Shown here: positions 1 to 6,222 of the stretch, piece after piece
How the letters are laid out: every line of letters starts with the position of its first letter
How positions within the stretch are numbered: the stretch's first letter is position 1
From: SZUA-365 sp034002405
GTDB taxonomy: Bacteria > Bacteroidota > Ignavibacteria > SZUA-365
Assembly: GCA_034002405.1 (NCBI GenBank)
Contig: JAVFAS010000093.1
Location: 1 to 9,457 of the forward strand
Direction: 5' to 3'
Length of the DNA stretch: 9,457 bases
Notes under the pieces: generated by a model
What the model was told of the DNA's origin: nothing
The model's input: only the letters and a program-made list of their open reading frames with translations
Database searches by the model: none
Made by a program: the position numbers and the translations under genes

Positions 1-174
1 ACAGCCGCGCCCGCGCGCACGACCGGCACACTCGCGGACATGGAGCGCGAGCACGTTCTGCACATGCTCGAAACGAACAGTTGGAACATTTCACGGACGG
101 CGGAACAGCTCGGTATCGACCGAGTGACCCTGTACAACAAGATCGAGAAATACGGACTGAAGCGTCCGGAATAA
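1..174 (+). CDS. C-terminal end of a Fis-type HTH regulator, probably a sigma-54-dependent (NtrC-family) response regulator; 5' truncated
   Basis: The reading frame is open from base 1 and ends at TAA 172-174, giving the last 57 residues of a longer protein. They read through 'LADMEREHVLHMLETNSWN' and then a Fis-type helix-turn-helix, 'ISRTAEQLGIDRVTLYNKI', ending 'EKYGLKRPE'. The spacing 'L..mE...i...L....wN...aA..LGi.r.TLY.Ki..ygi' is the classic DNA-binding tail of bacterial enhancer-binding proteins of the NtrC/AtoC group, which activate sigma-54 promoters after phosphorylation of an N-terminal receiver. The receiver and AAA+ domains would lie upstream of the window and are not seen, so the full architecture is inference. 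The stop codon lies 6 nt before the archaemetzincin start, so the two genes are probably co-transcribed. A standalone Fis-like protein is possible but less likely given the Ala/Pro/Thr-rich linker at the left edge. Confidence 0.85.
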   Translation, partial: TAAPARTTGTLADMEREHVLHMLETNSWNISRTAEQLGIDRVTLYNKIEKYGLKRPE

Positions 175-180
175 TACTGC

Positions 181-714
181 ATGATGGACATCTCCATCAT
201 ACCACTGGGATCACATCCGCGAGACATCGTGCTCCCGGATCTCAAAGCCGGTATCGAGCGCACGCTCCCGGTACGTGTCCGCATCGAAGAGCGACCGCTG
301 GACATCGATTCGGCGCTCGATGCGTCGCGCAAACAGTACCACTCCACCTCCGTGCTCGCCCTGATGCTCGACCGCGTCGATCCGTCCGCGGAACGACTGC
401 TGGGAATCACCGCCTTCGATCTCTTCGTACCCGTACTGACGTTTGTCTTCGGGCAGGCGCAACTCAACAACCGTGGCGCGGTGTTCTCGACCTTCCGCCT
501 GCACAATGAATTTTATGGACTCCCGCGTTCATCGGGCATGCTGCTCGAGCGCGCACTGAAGGAAGCGCTGCACGAACTCGGTCACACCTTCGGATTGCGC
601 CATTGTCTCGACCACCCCTGCGTGATGAACTCCTCCACCTACGTCGAGGATATTGATCTCAAGCCACCGGACTTCTGTTTGACTTGCCGCGAACATCTGC
701 ACGGCGTACTTTAG
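181..714 (+). CDS. amzA: Archaemetzincin family zinc metalloprotease
   Basis: This 177-residue protein has about the usual length of prokaryotic archaemetzincins. The metzincin zinc site is intact: HELGHTFGLRH at residues 131-141, with zinc ligands H131, H135 and H141, general base E132, and the glycine turn at G138. Family-specific features follow directly: C142, C147, the Met-turn M149 in 'CVMNSS', and a C-terminal 'FCLTC' pair (C166, C169). In the family these four cysteines bind a second structural zinc. There is no signal peptide or membrane segment, so the enzyme should be cytoplasmic. Family members have been characterised as aminopeptidase-like or weakly active proteases, and the physiological substrate is generally unknown. 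Two adjacent ATGs (181 and 184) could start it, and no strong Shine-Dalgarno is visible. The start falls 6 nt after the regulator's stop, which suggests translational coupling. The family call is secure; the biological role is not. Confidence 0.93.
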   Translation: MMDISIIPLGSHPRDIVLPDLKAGIERTLPVRVRIEERPLDIDSALDASRKQYHSTSVLALMLDRVDPSAERLLGITAFDLFVPVLTFVFGQAQLNNRGAVFSTFRLHNEFYGLPRSSGMLLERALKEALHELGHTFGLRHCLDHPCVMNSSTYVEDIDLKPPDFCLTCREHLHGVL

Positions 715-765
715 CGACGTTCAGGGAGAACACTCGCATCGTCCATACGAATAGGGAGATCAGTC

Positions 766-2121
766 ATGGCGAACATTCGCGTCCATCTCGTGGTGGCACT
801 CGTCCTTGTGTTGTCCACCGGTGCATCCCTCCTCCACGCGCAGCCGTGGACCATTGATTTCGGAAGCAATCCGGCGCGACACGATTCCGGCATCAGTACC
901 AACTTCCTTCCCACGCTTCCCGGCATCAATACCCGCGTACGCATCGGAACACAGGGCGGCGCGGTCGAATTGCGCAATCCCGGAACCACCCTGCTCGGTT
1001 CCGGTTGTGAAGTCGCGCTGACCGGACCGACCGGCGGGTCGCTCAACAAAATGCAGTGGCACGATGTTCCAGGAGGCACCGGTTTCACCCTGCGCGCGTC
1101 GCTGCTGCTCACCGGTGGGGATGGTGATGTCTATTTCTTCACGGGTAACGGCAACTGCTTCAGCGACAATCTCGGCTTTACCTCGAGTCAGGTCTTCGCC
1201 GGGTTGCGATGGACGCGCGACAGCGTGGGACTCGCCTGCGCATATCGGCATGCCGGGAGCTGGACCACGATAACGCCCTGCCCGATGCAGGCAGACAGCG
1301 TCTTCCAACTTGAAGTGTATGCGAATAACTCCAGCAGTAGCACCACATATGCGCATGGGACCTCGCACGCGCTCTCGGCGCATTCCTGTGACATCTGGGT
1401 CAACGACATGCTCGTCCTCGATGATGCCCCCAGCGCGGGACTCGCGGATAGCATCGACATTGATTCCTTTATGTTCTATGCGGCATACTGTCCGACGAAC
1501 AGCTGTACCCTTCACCTCGATGACCTGCGCTTCACGAATACCGTCGCTATTGATCCCCTGCCCGTCGAACTGTCACTCTTCGAAGCACGCGTGGAGGGCG
1601 ACAGGGTTTCTTTGAAATGGCGCACCGAGACGGAGACGCAGAATTTCGGTTTTCAGGTCCAGCGTTCCATTTCCGAGGGTGCATGGGAGACGCGGGAATT
1701 CATCCCCGGTGATGGTGACCGCTTTACCCCACGCATGTACGAGTATCACGACACCCTGGTCGACGTTGGCGGCACGATCAGATACCGGTTGAAGCAACTC
1801 GACCGCGACGGAAGTACCCATGTCTCGGCGACACGCACCGTGGTCGTTCCGGCCACGGAAGGCGTGATCATCGGGAATCCCTGGCCACAACCGGCGCGCG
1901 ATGTGGTGTTCATTTCCGTCCGCAGCGGCACTGCCTGCGAACTATCAGTGCGTCTCAGCACGCTTGCAGGCACGCAGGTCGCGGTCCTGCCGTCGGTGCG
2001 ACTCCTCCCCGCCCGTCGGCAGGACCTCCGCCTGCCCTGTCCGCCATCCTCGCGCGGTGTCCATGTGCTGACCGTTGACCATCCCTCGGGCAGTCTCAGC
2101 AAACTGCTGCTCTTCCTCTGA
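766..2121 (+). CDS. Secreted beta-rich protein with T9SS-type C-terminal sorting-like domain, function unknown
   Basis: The protein has 451 residues. A Sec signal peptide (hydrophobic core at about 7-22, likely cleavage after A25 in 'LLHA|QP') starts it. Residues 26-260 are Gly/Ser/Thr/Asp-rich with predicted beta character and seven cysteines (C81, C131, C158, C172, C208, C242, C247), so disulfides are plausible. 'CTLHLDDLRFTN' at 247-258 resembles the closing strand of concanavalin/LamG-like jelly rolls, but I cannot assign that fold firmly. Residues 265-361 form the 'LPVELSLFEA...VSLKW.TETETQNFGFQVQRS...YRLKQLDRDGS' module common in Bacteroidota/Ignavibacteria surface proteins. Residues 368-451 ('GNPWPQPARDVVFISV' ... 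'SRGVHVLTV' ... 'SKLLLFL') look like a Por secretion-system sorting tail. A cell-surface or released location is therefore inferred. A purine-rich site, AGGGAG at about 753-758, fits this start. No catalytic motif was recognised. Confidence 0.85.
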   Translation: MANIRVHLVVALVLVLSTGASLLHAQPWTIDFGSNPARHDSGISTNFLPTLPGINTRVRIGTQGGAVELRNPGTTLLGSGCEVALTGPTGGSLNKMQWHDVPGGTGFTLRASLLLTGGDGDVYFFTGNGNCFSDNLGFTSSQVFAGLRWTRDSVGLACAYRHAGSWTTITPCPMQADSVFQLEVYANNSSSSTTYAHGTSHALSAHSCDIWVNDMLVLDDAPSAGLADSIDIDSFMFYAAYCPTNSCTLHLDDLRFTNTVAIDPLPVELSLFEARVEGDRVSLKWRTETETQNFGFQVQRSISEGAWETREFIPGDGDRFTPRMYEYHDTLVDVGGTIRYRLKQLDRDGSTHVSATRTVVVPATEGVIIGNPWPQPARDVVFISVRSGTACELSVRLSTLAGTQVAVLPSVRLLPARRQDLRLPCPPSSRGVHVLTVDHPSGSLSKLLLFL

Positions 2122-2228
2122 GCGCGACCTCCCAGCGAAGAACGCGCGACGCAGCGCCGGCGAACCCATTCCACTCCAGCCCCCACGCGATTTCCTGCCG
2201 CGCCCCTCCCGTGCGTCCGTTCAACACA

Positions 2229-2256
2229 CGGTTTCCACGCGAAAGCGTGGAAACCG
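2229..2256. promoter_or_regulatory. Perfect 12-bp inverted repeat with GAAA centre (candidate operator or RNA hairpin/terminator)
   Basis: Bases 2229-2240 (CGGTTTCCACGC) are the exact reverse complement of 2245-2256, around a 4-base centre GAAA. As RNA this gives a 12-bp stem capped by a GNRA tetraloop. As DNA it is a 28-bp dyad ending 13 bp before the TTGACA element at 2270. It lies 108 nt after the stop of the secreted-protein gene. No T-run follows on either strand, which argues against an ordinary intrinsic terminator. Its place just upstream of the TetR promoter candidate makes a protein-binding site an equal or better reading. Confidence 0.7.
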
Positions 2257-2269
2257 CGCGCGATCACTC

Positions 2270-2298
2270 TTGACATCGACGCATCCATGTTTTATTTT
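2270..2298 (+). promoter_or_regulatory. Candidate sigma-70-type promoter for the TetR/efflux operon
   Basis: A perfect TTGACA hexamer lies at 2270-2275. After a 17-bp spacer comes TATTTT at 2293-2298, which matches TATAAT at 4 of 6 positions. The region from about 2287 to 2343 is abruptly AT-rich within a GC-rich window, as expected for a promoter/leader. The arrangement would place transcription start near 2305 and leave a leader of about 40 nt before ATG 2344. Members of the Bacteroidota proper use a different promoter consensus, so this reading depends on the lineage having a more conventional housekeeping sigma factor. Confidence 0.55.
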
Positions 2299-2306
2299 TA
2301 CCCAAT

Positions 2307-2342
2307 TAGTTTATCCATACAGTTAATCCGTTCAGTTAAAAG
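2307..2342 (+). repeat. Three short direct repeats at exact 13-bp spacing before the TetR gene
   Basis: The sequences TAGTTTATCC (2307-2316), CAGTTAATCC (2320-2329) and CAGTTAAAAG (2333-2342) recur every 13 bp. All three share AGTT at the same offset and A at the seventh position, and the first two also share the final ATCC. They fill the space between the -10 candidate and the start codon, so they would overlap or follow the transcription start. This is where an autorepressor or RNA-level control would act. TetR-family operators are normally palindromic rather than direct repeats, so the binder is unknown, and chance in an AT-rich leader remains possible. Confidence 0.45.
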
Positions 2343-2343
2343 C

Positions 2344-2970
2344 ATGGCAGAATACAGCGACTCCGAACGGGCATTGATCAGCGCCGCCTTGGAGGAATTC
2401 AGTCGACACGGCAGGCAGGGGGCGCGCATGCAGGAGATCGCGGACCGGGCCGGTTTGAACAAGGCGTTGCTGCACTATTATTTTCGCAGCAAGGACCGTC
2501 TTTACGAGGAGGTCTTCCGGTACGTGTATTCTCAATTTCTTATGGGGATGATTTCCACCGTACAGGAGCCGGGAGATTTCGTCACGATCCTGCGGACGTT
2601 CATCTCTCGCTATATCGAACTCCTCGAGAACAATCCCGCCTTGCCGATGTTCATGCTCCGCGAGATCGCGGAGGGGGCGCCCGTATTCAAACGATTGATC
2701 GTCGAACTCGGTGCGGGTGCTCCCATGGGACCATTGACACATCTGATTGCCTTTTTCGAACGCGGCAGACGGGAGGGTGTGACCGTGGCGTTCGATCCCA
2801 TGCAGACGCTCATCTCGGTCATGGGAGCGTGCATCTACTTTTTCGCCGGATTTCCGATTTTTTCCGCCATGCTTCCGGAATGGCAGGAACATCGGGCTGC
2901 TATCATCGAGGAACGCAAGAACCATGTCTTCGATCTCGTGTACTACGGACTCAAACCGCGTGAGGAGTAA
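2344..2970 (+). CDS. TetR/AcrR-family transcriptional regulator of the adjacent efflux operon
   Basis: The protein has 208 residues, typical for TetR repressors. The N-terminal DNA-binding domain is clear: 'ERALISAALEEFSRHGRQGARMQEIADRAGLNKALLHYYFRSKDRLYEEVF' runs across about residues 8-58, with the helix-turn-helix at about 28-49 and the family hallmark 'LLHYYFRSKDRLY'. The remainder is an all-helical ligand-binding/dimerisation domain. The frame stays open upstream to an ATG at 2287, but that segment is AT-rich, overlaps the -10 candidate, and encodes a stretch with no family similarity, so I choose ATG 2344. No strong Shine-Dalgarno precedes it. It sits first in the efflux operon, with its stop 3 nt before the TolC-like start. 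That is the arrangement of CecR with the E. coli ybh exporter genes. Autoregulation and repression of the pump, relieved by a small ligand, are inferred from the family. Confidence 0.92.
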   Translation: MAEYSDSERALISAALEEFSRHGRQGARMQEIADRAGLNKALLHYYFRSKDRLYEEVFRYVYSQFLMGMISTVQEPGDFVTILRTFISRYIELLENNPALPMFMLREIAEGAPVFKRLIVELGAGAPMGPLTHLIAFFERGRREGVTVAFDPMQTLISVMGACIYFFAGFPIFSAMLPEWQEHRAAIIEERKNHVFDLVYYGLKPREE

Positions 2971-2973
2971 CAG

Positions 2974-4302
2974 ATGATCCGTTCGTCACAGTTCCGATGG
3001 CGTCTGCTTCGCACCGCGCTTGCGGTCTGGGCTGTATCCTATCTCCCACTCTCCGCGCAGTCGGTGTTGACGCTCGACGAGATCCACAATGCCGCGCGGG
3101 CGAACGCCGAGGAACTTGCCATCGGACGCCTCGGCGTCGAGAAGACCGACCACGGCGTGCGCATCGCCCGAGCACAGCGGCTGCCACGGCTCGATCTCGG
3201 TGCGTCCTACACCCACGTCAGCGAAACCGCGCATATCGAATTCGCCATCCCCGGTCTCCTGTCCCGAACGATCGCCTTCGGCGATGGGAACATCGCCGAG
3301 GCCGCGCTCACTGCCAGCGTGCCGCTCTTCACCGGTTTCCGCCTGCAGGCGGCGCAGACAGCGCAGGAGATTCAGTATCAGATTGCCGTGACGGAATTGC
3401 GTGGAACCGACGTTTCCCTGCACAACCGTATCACGGCAGGGTATCTCAAGGCATTGCAGGCACTGCGGTCACGCGCGATTTATGATGGACAGATCGGATA
3501 TCTCACCGCGCAACTCGCGGTGATGAAATCGCTCGAAGCGCACGGACAGGTGCTGCCGTACGACACGCTGCTGCTTTCGACACGGCTCAGCGCACTCCGC
3601 GTCGAGCGCGCGACGGCGGCGTCACAGTATCGGAACAATCTTCTGCAACTCGCCGATATCGCGGGGATCGGCACCCCGTTTGAAATCAGGGAAGATCTGC
3701 CTGATCTGTCCCCGCTTCCCGTGACGGATATCACGGCGCTGGAACGCGCCGCGGAGGAGCGCCGCCCGGACATCACCGCGCTGCGACACCTGATCACGGC
3801 ATCGGAGGAACGCGAGCGCATCGAACGCGCCGGCCTTCTCCCCACGGTTTCCGCGTTCGCGTCACTCCGCTACGGCCGTCCGGGTGTCGACCAGATCTCG
3901 AATGAATGGATGGACTACTACACCGCGGGGATCTCGATGCAGTGGAACCTCTGGTCATGGGGTGGCGACCGCGCACGAATCGCACAGCAGGAAATCGCGC
4001 GGGACGAAACGCGCCTGCGGCTATCCCGTCTCACACGACAGATTCACACGCGGATCCAGATCGTGCGCAACGATCTCACCGTACTGCACGAAACCCTGAG
4101 CCTGCTCGCGGAACAGGTGCGCCAGGAGGCGGCGAAGCGCGATCTCCTGCACGCGCGTTTCCGGAACGGATTGGCGACCGCCACCGAAGTGGTTGACGCC
4201 GAGACCGCGCACACGACCGCGTTGCTACGGCGGGAGCAAAGCGAGATTCTCATCCGGCTCAAACTCACGGAACTCGCCGATGTGATCGGCGTGGAGATCT
4301 GA
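2974..4302 (+). CDS. TolC-like outer-membrane efflux protein (OEP family)
   Basis: The protein has 442 residues, normal for this family. A Sec signal peptide runs to about A28 ('YLPLSA|QS') after a basic N-terminus. There is no lipobox cysteine, unlike many OprM-type channels. Two homologous halves follow: about 31-215, starting 'LTLDEIHNAARANAEEL', and about 235-440, with 'ALERAAEERRPDITALRHLI' and the terminal 'RFRNGLATATEVVDAETA' helix. Both halves have the beta-strand segments 'RLPRLDLGASYTHVSETA' and 'LPTVSAFASLRYG' expected for the membrane barrel, between long periplasmic helices. As a trimer it would form the outer-membrane exit duct for the pump encoded downstream. GAGGAG at 2962-2967, inside the end of the TetR gene, is a good ribosome-binding site 6 nt before ATG 2974, so the genes are translationally linked. 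A dedicated channel gene inside a YbhFSR-like operon differs from E. coli, which uses unlinked tolC. Confidence 0.93.
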   Translation: MIRSSQFRWRLLRTALAVWAVSYLPLSAQSVLTLDEIHNAARANAEELAIGRLGVEKTDHGVRIARAQRLPRLDLGASYTHVSETAHIEFAIPGLLSRTIAFGDGNIAEAALTASVPLFTGFRLQAAQTAQEIQYQIAVTELRGTDVSLHNRITAGYLKALQALRSRAIYDGQIGYLTAQLAVMKSLEAHGQVLPYDTLLLSTRLSALRVERATAASQYRNNLLQLADIAGIGTPFEIREDLPDLSPLPVTDITALERAAEERRPDITALRHLITASEERERIERAGLLPTVSAFASLRYGRPGVDQISNEWMDYYTAGISMQWNLWSWGGDRARIAQQEIARDETRLRLSRLTRQIHTRIQIVRNDLTVLHETLSLLAEQVRQEAAKRDLLHARFRNGLATATEVVDAETAHTTALLRREQSEILIRLKLTELADVIGVEI

Positions 4303-4388
4303 CCCCCGCACCCAGGGTCGCCATTCGAAACGGGGTCCCGGATATTCGTGCGGACTGTTTCTTCGAAGACGCATCAAGGAGCACAACA

Positions 4389-5279
4389 ATGACGATACGC
4401 GCGCTGATCACCCTTCTCCCCTTCCTGCTCGTCTCTGCCTGCGGCGACGGAGACGGATCAATGATGGAGTTCACCGGCATCATGGAAGCAACCACGGTGC
4501 GCGTGAGCGCCGAGACACCCGGTCGGCTGCTCGAGCTGCGGGCGGATGAAGGCGACGCAGTGAACCGCGACAGCACACTCGCGATGCTCGAGACGGAGCG
4601 GACCGACTATCAACTCGCTCAGAGCGCGGCGATGCTCGACGAACTGGCGAAGCAAGAGAAATCCGCGGAGCAGCGACTGCGCGCGGCGCGTGTCCAGCGC
4701 GATAATCTCGCGCGACGGCTCGAACGCTTCCAGGCCCTGCTCGCCGAGCACGCGGTCACGACGCAGGCCGTGGATGACCTGCGCACACAGCATGATGCGG
4801 CTGACGCCGAACTCGCGGCCGCCGTCTCGATGCTCGACGCGCTCCGAAGCAAGCGGGCCCAAATCGACGCAGGCGGCGACCTCGTGCGCAAGCAGCAACG
4901 CGACGCACGCATTGTCTCGCCGCTCGACGGACACGTCCTCGTCCGTTACGCCGAGGTTGGAGAACTGCTCGGCGTGGGTTCGCCGATTTTCGACGTGGCA
5001 AATATCGAGAATATGTGGACCCGGATCTATGTCGCCGCGACACAGCTACCACATATCCGTGTCGGACAGAGGGTCCAGGTCGTCATCGACGGGGTGGATG
5101 CAACGCTTGAAGGGACGATTCGCACGATCGCGGACAACGCCGAGTTCACGCCGAAAACCATCCTGACCGAAGAGACACGGACGACCCTGGTGTATGCCGT
5201 GAAAGTCGGCGTCCGCAACCGCGATGGACTGCTCAAGATCGGCATGCCTGTCACCGTACGCATCGAGACGGCGCGGTGA
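4389..5279 (+). CDS. HlyD/YbhG-like periplasmic adaptor (membrane fusion protein), predicted lipoprotein
   Basis: The protein has 296 residues. The N-terminus 'MTIRALITLLPFLLVSAC' ends in a lipobox, V15-S-A-C18, so it should be lipid-anchored in the inner membrane facing the periplasm. Domains in order are a first lipoyl half at about 29-72 ('VRVSAETPGRLLELRADEGDAV'), an alpha-helical coiled-coil hairpin at about 74-170 rich in Ala/Arg/Glu/Leu, a second lipoyl half at about 173-203 ('ARIVSPLDGHVLVRYAEVGE'), and a beta-barrel at about 205-293. The segment 'AEFTPKTILTEETRTTLVYAVKV' is characteristic of the YbhG/YhiI type of adaptor that works with ABC-2 exporters. Such proteins link the inner-membrane transporter to a TolC channel. 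An 86-nt gap follows the TolC-like gene. It contains AAGGAG at 4376-4381 as the ribosome-binding site and no clear promoter, so continued co-transcription is likely. The next gene begins 4 nt after the stop. Confidence 0.93.
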   Translation: MTIRALITLLPFLLVSACGDGDGSMMEFTGIMEATTVRVSAETPGRLLELRADEGDAVNRDSTLAMLETERTDYQLAQSAAMLDELAKQEKSAEQRLRAARVQRDNLARRLERFQALLAEHAVTTQAVDDLRTQHDAADAELAAAVSMLDALRSKRAQIDAGGDLVRKQQRDARIVSPLDGHVLVRYAEVGELLGVGSPIFDVANIENMWTRIYVAATQLPHIRVGQRVQVVIDGVDATLEGTIRTIADNAEFTPKTILTEETRTTLVYAVKVGVRNRDGLLKIGMPVTVRIETAR

Positions 5280-5283
5280 GGCA

Positions 5284-6222
5284 ATGATGCAGGAGACACT
5301 CGTCGCGGTCGAAGAATTCTCGAAATCCTATAGCGAACGGCCGGCAGTGACCGGGTTGGACTTCGAGGTGCGGCGCGGTGAACTCTTCGGTCTGATCGGT
5401 CCCGATGGCGCGGGAAAAACCACCACCATGCGCAGTATTGTCACCCTGCTCCGGCCCGATACCGGGCGTATTACCGTGAACGGTCACGATACACGTACGG
5501 ACATCGGTGCCATCCGTGCGATCCTTGGCTATATGCCCCAGCGCTTTTCGCTGTATCCGGATCTTTCCGTCGAACAGAACCTGCGGTTTTTCGCCGATCT
5601 CTTCTCCGTACCGAAAAGCGAACTCCCCGCCCGCCTCGCGCGGCTTTATCGATTCAGCCGACTTCAACCCTTCGCCACCCGACTGGCGGGACGCCTTTCC
5701 GGTGGGATGAAACAGAAGCTGGCGCTGTCCTGCACGCTGATTCACAATCCCGTCCTGCTTGTACTGGACGAGCCGACAACGGGCGTCGACCCGCTCTCAC
5801 GCAGTGAGTTCTGGGACATCCTGCGCGAGCTCCGTGACGATGGTGTGACCATCGTGGTTTCCACCCCGTACATGGATGAAGCGATGTTCTGTGATCGCAT
5901 CACCATCATGCACGAAGGCCGGGCGCTGGCCTTCGGGTCTCCCCGGGAATTGATCACGTCCCTGCGTCTGCCGATGTACGCCATTCGCAATCCGGAGCTT
6001 GTGATGCGTTTTTCCGAAATCGAGACCGTGACCGGCGTGGCCTCCGTGCAGACCTTTGGCGACAGTCTGCACGTCACGACATCCGCCGGAATTCCCGCGG
6101 ACACGATCGCGCGGGAGATCACCGAACGCGTGGGCGTGACCGTGCACCTCGAGTCCATCGCGCCATCACTCGAGGATGTCTTCATTTCCCTGATCGAAGG
6201 AGGGACACGGCATGGCGGCTGA
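5284..6222 (+). CDS. ABC transporter ATP-binding protein, first of a pair (YbhF N-half-like), with non-canonical H-loop
   Basis: The protein has 312 residues and powers export with the two permeases downstream. Walker A is GPDGAGKTT (39-47, K45), the Q-loop Gln is in 'GYMPQ' (Q86), the signature is LSGGM (138-142), Walker B is LLVLDEP (158-164, E163), and the D-loop lies in 'TTGVDP'. The switch region reads 'VVSTPYMDEA', with Pro at residue 195 where His is expected. Beyond about residue 225 an extra region of about 85 residues ends 'APSLEDVFISLIEGG', the C-terminal extension usual for ABC-2 drug/polymer ATPases. The frame is open upstream to ATG 5224, but that would overlap the adaptor gene by 56 nt. 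ATG 5284, or the adjacent 5287, lies just after a TGAGG motif (5277-5281) and begins the conserved domain at the right distance. It overlaps the next ATPase gene by 11 nt. The corresponding E. coli protein YbhF carries both ATPase halves in one chain. Confidence 0.93.
   Translation: MMQETLVAVEEFSKSYSERPAVTGLDFEVRRGELFGLIGPDGAGKTTTMRSIVTLLRPDTGRITVNGHDTRTDIGAIRAILGYMPQRFSLYPDLSVEQNLRFFADLFSVPKSELPARLARLYRFSRLQPFATRLAGRLSGGMKQKLALSCTLIHNPVLLVLDEPTTGVDPLSRSEFWDILRELRDDGVTIVVSTPYMDEAMFCDRITIMHEGRALAFGSPRELITSLRLPMYAIRNPELVMRFSEIETVTGVASVQTFGDSLHVTTSAGIPADTIAREITERVGVTVHLESIAPSLEDVFISLIEGGTRHGG

Noticed and set aside
794..809. TGGCAC followed by TTGT, resembling a sigma-54 promoter near the regulator gene
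   Set aside because: The spacer is one base too long, the essential GC of the -12 element is missing, and it lies inside the signal-peptide coding region.
760..1515. Long antisense open frame opposite the secreted-protein gene, and similar long antisense frames opposite the TetR, ATPase and permease genes
   Set aside because: They are typical shadows in GC-rich coding DNA: low complexity, Arg/His/Glu-rich, no recognisable domains, and no promoter or ribosome-binding support.
2287..2343. In-frame ATG at 2287 giving a TetR protein with 19 extra N-terminal residues
   Set aside because: The segment is AT-rich, overlaps the -10 candidate and the direct repeats, and lacks TetR-family similarity; ATG 2344 gives the usual family length.
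4360..4369. 10-bp palindrome TCTTCGAAGA in the gap before the adaptor gene
   Set aside because: It is short, has no associated promoter elements or second copy in the window, and is compatible with chance.
5224..5283. In-frame upstream ATG for the first ATPase, inside the adaptor gene
   Set aside because: The added 20 residues are Arg/Ser-rich with no family match and would overlap the adaptor by 56 nt; ATG 5284/5287 has a ribosome-binding site and fits the domain start.
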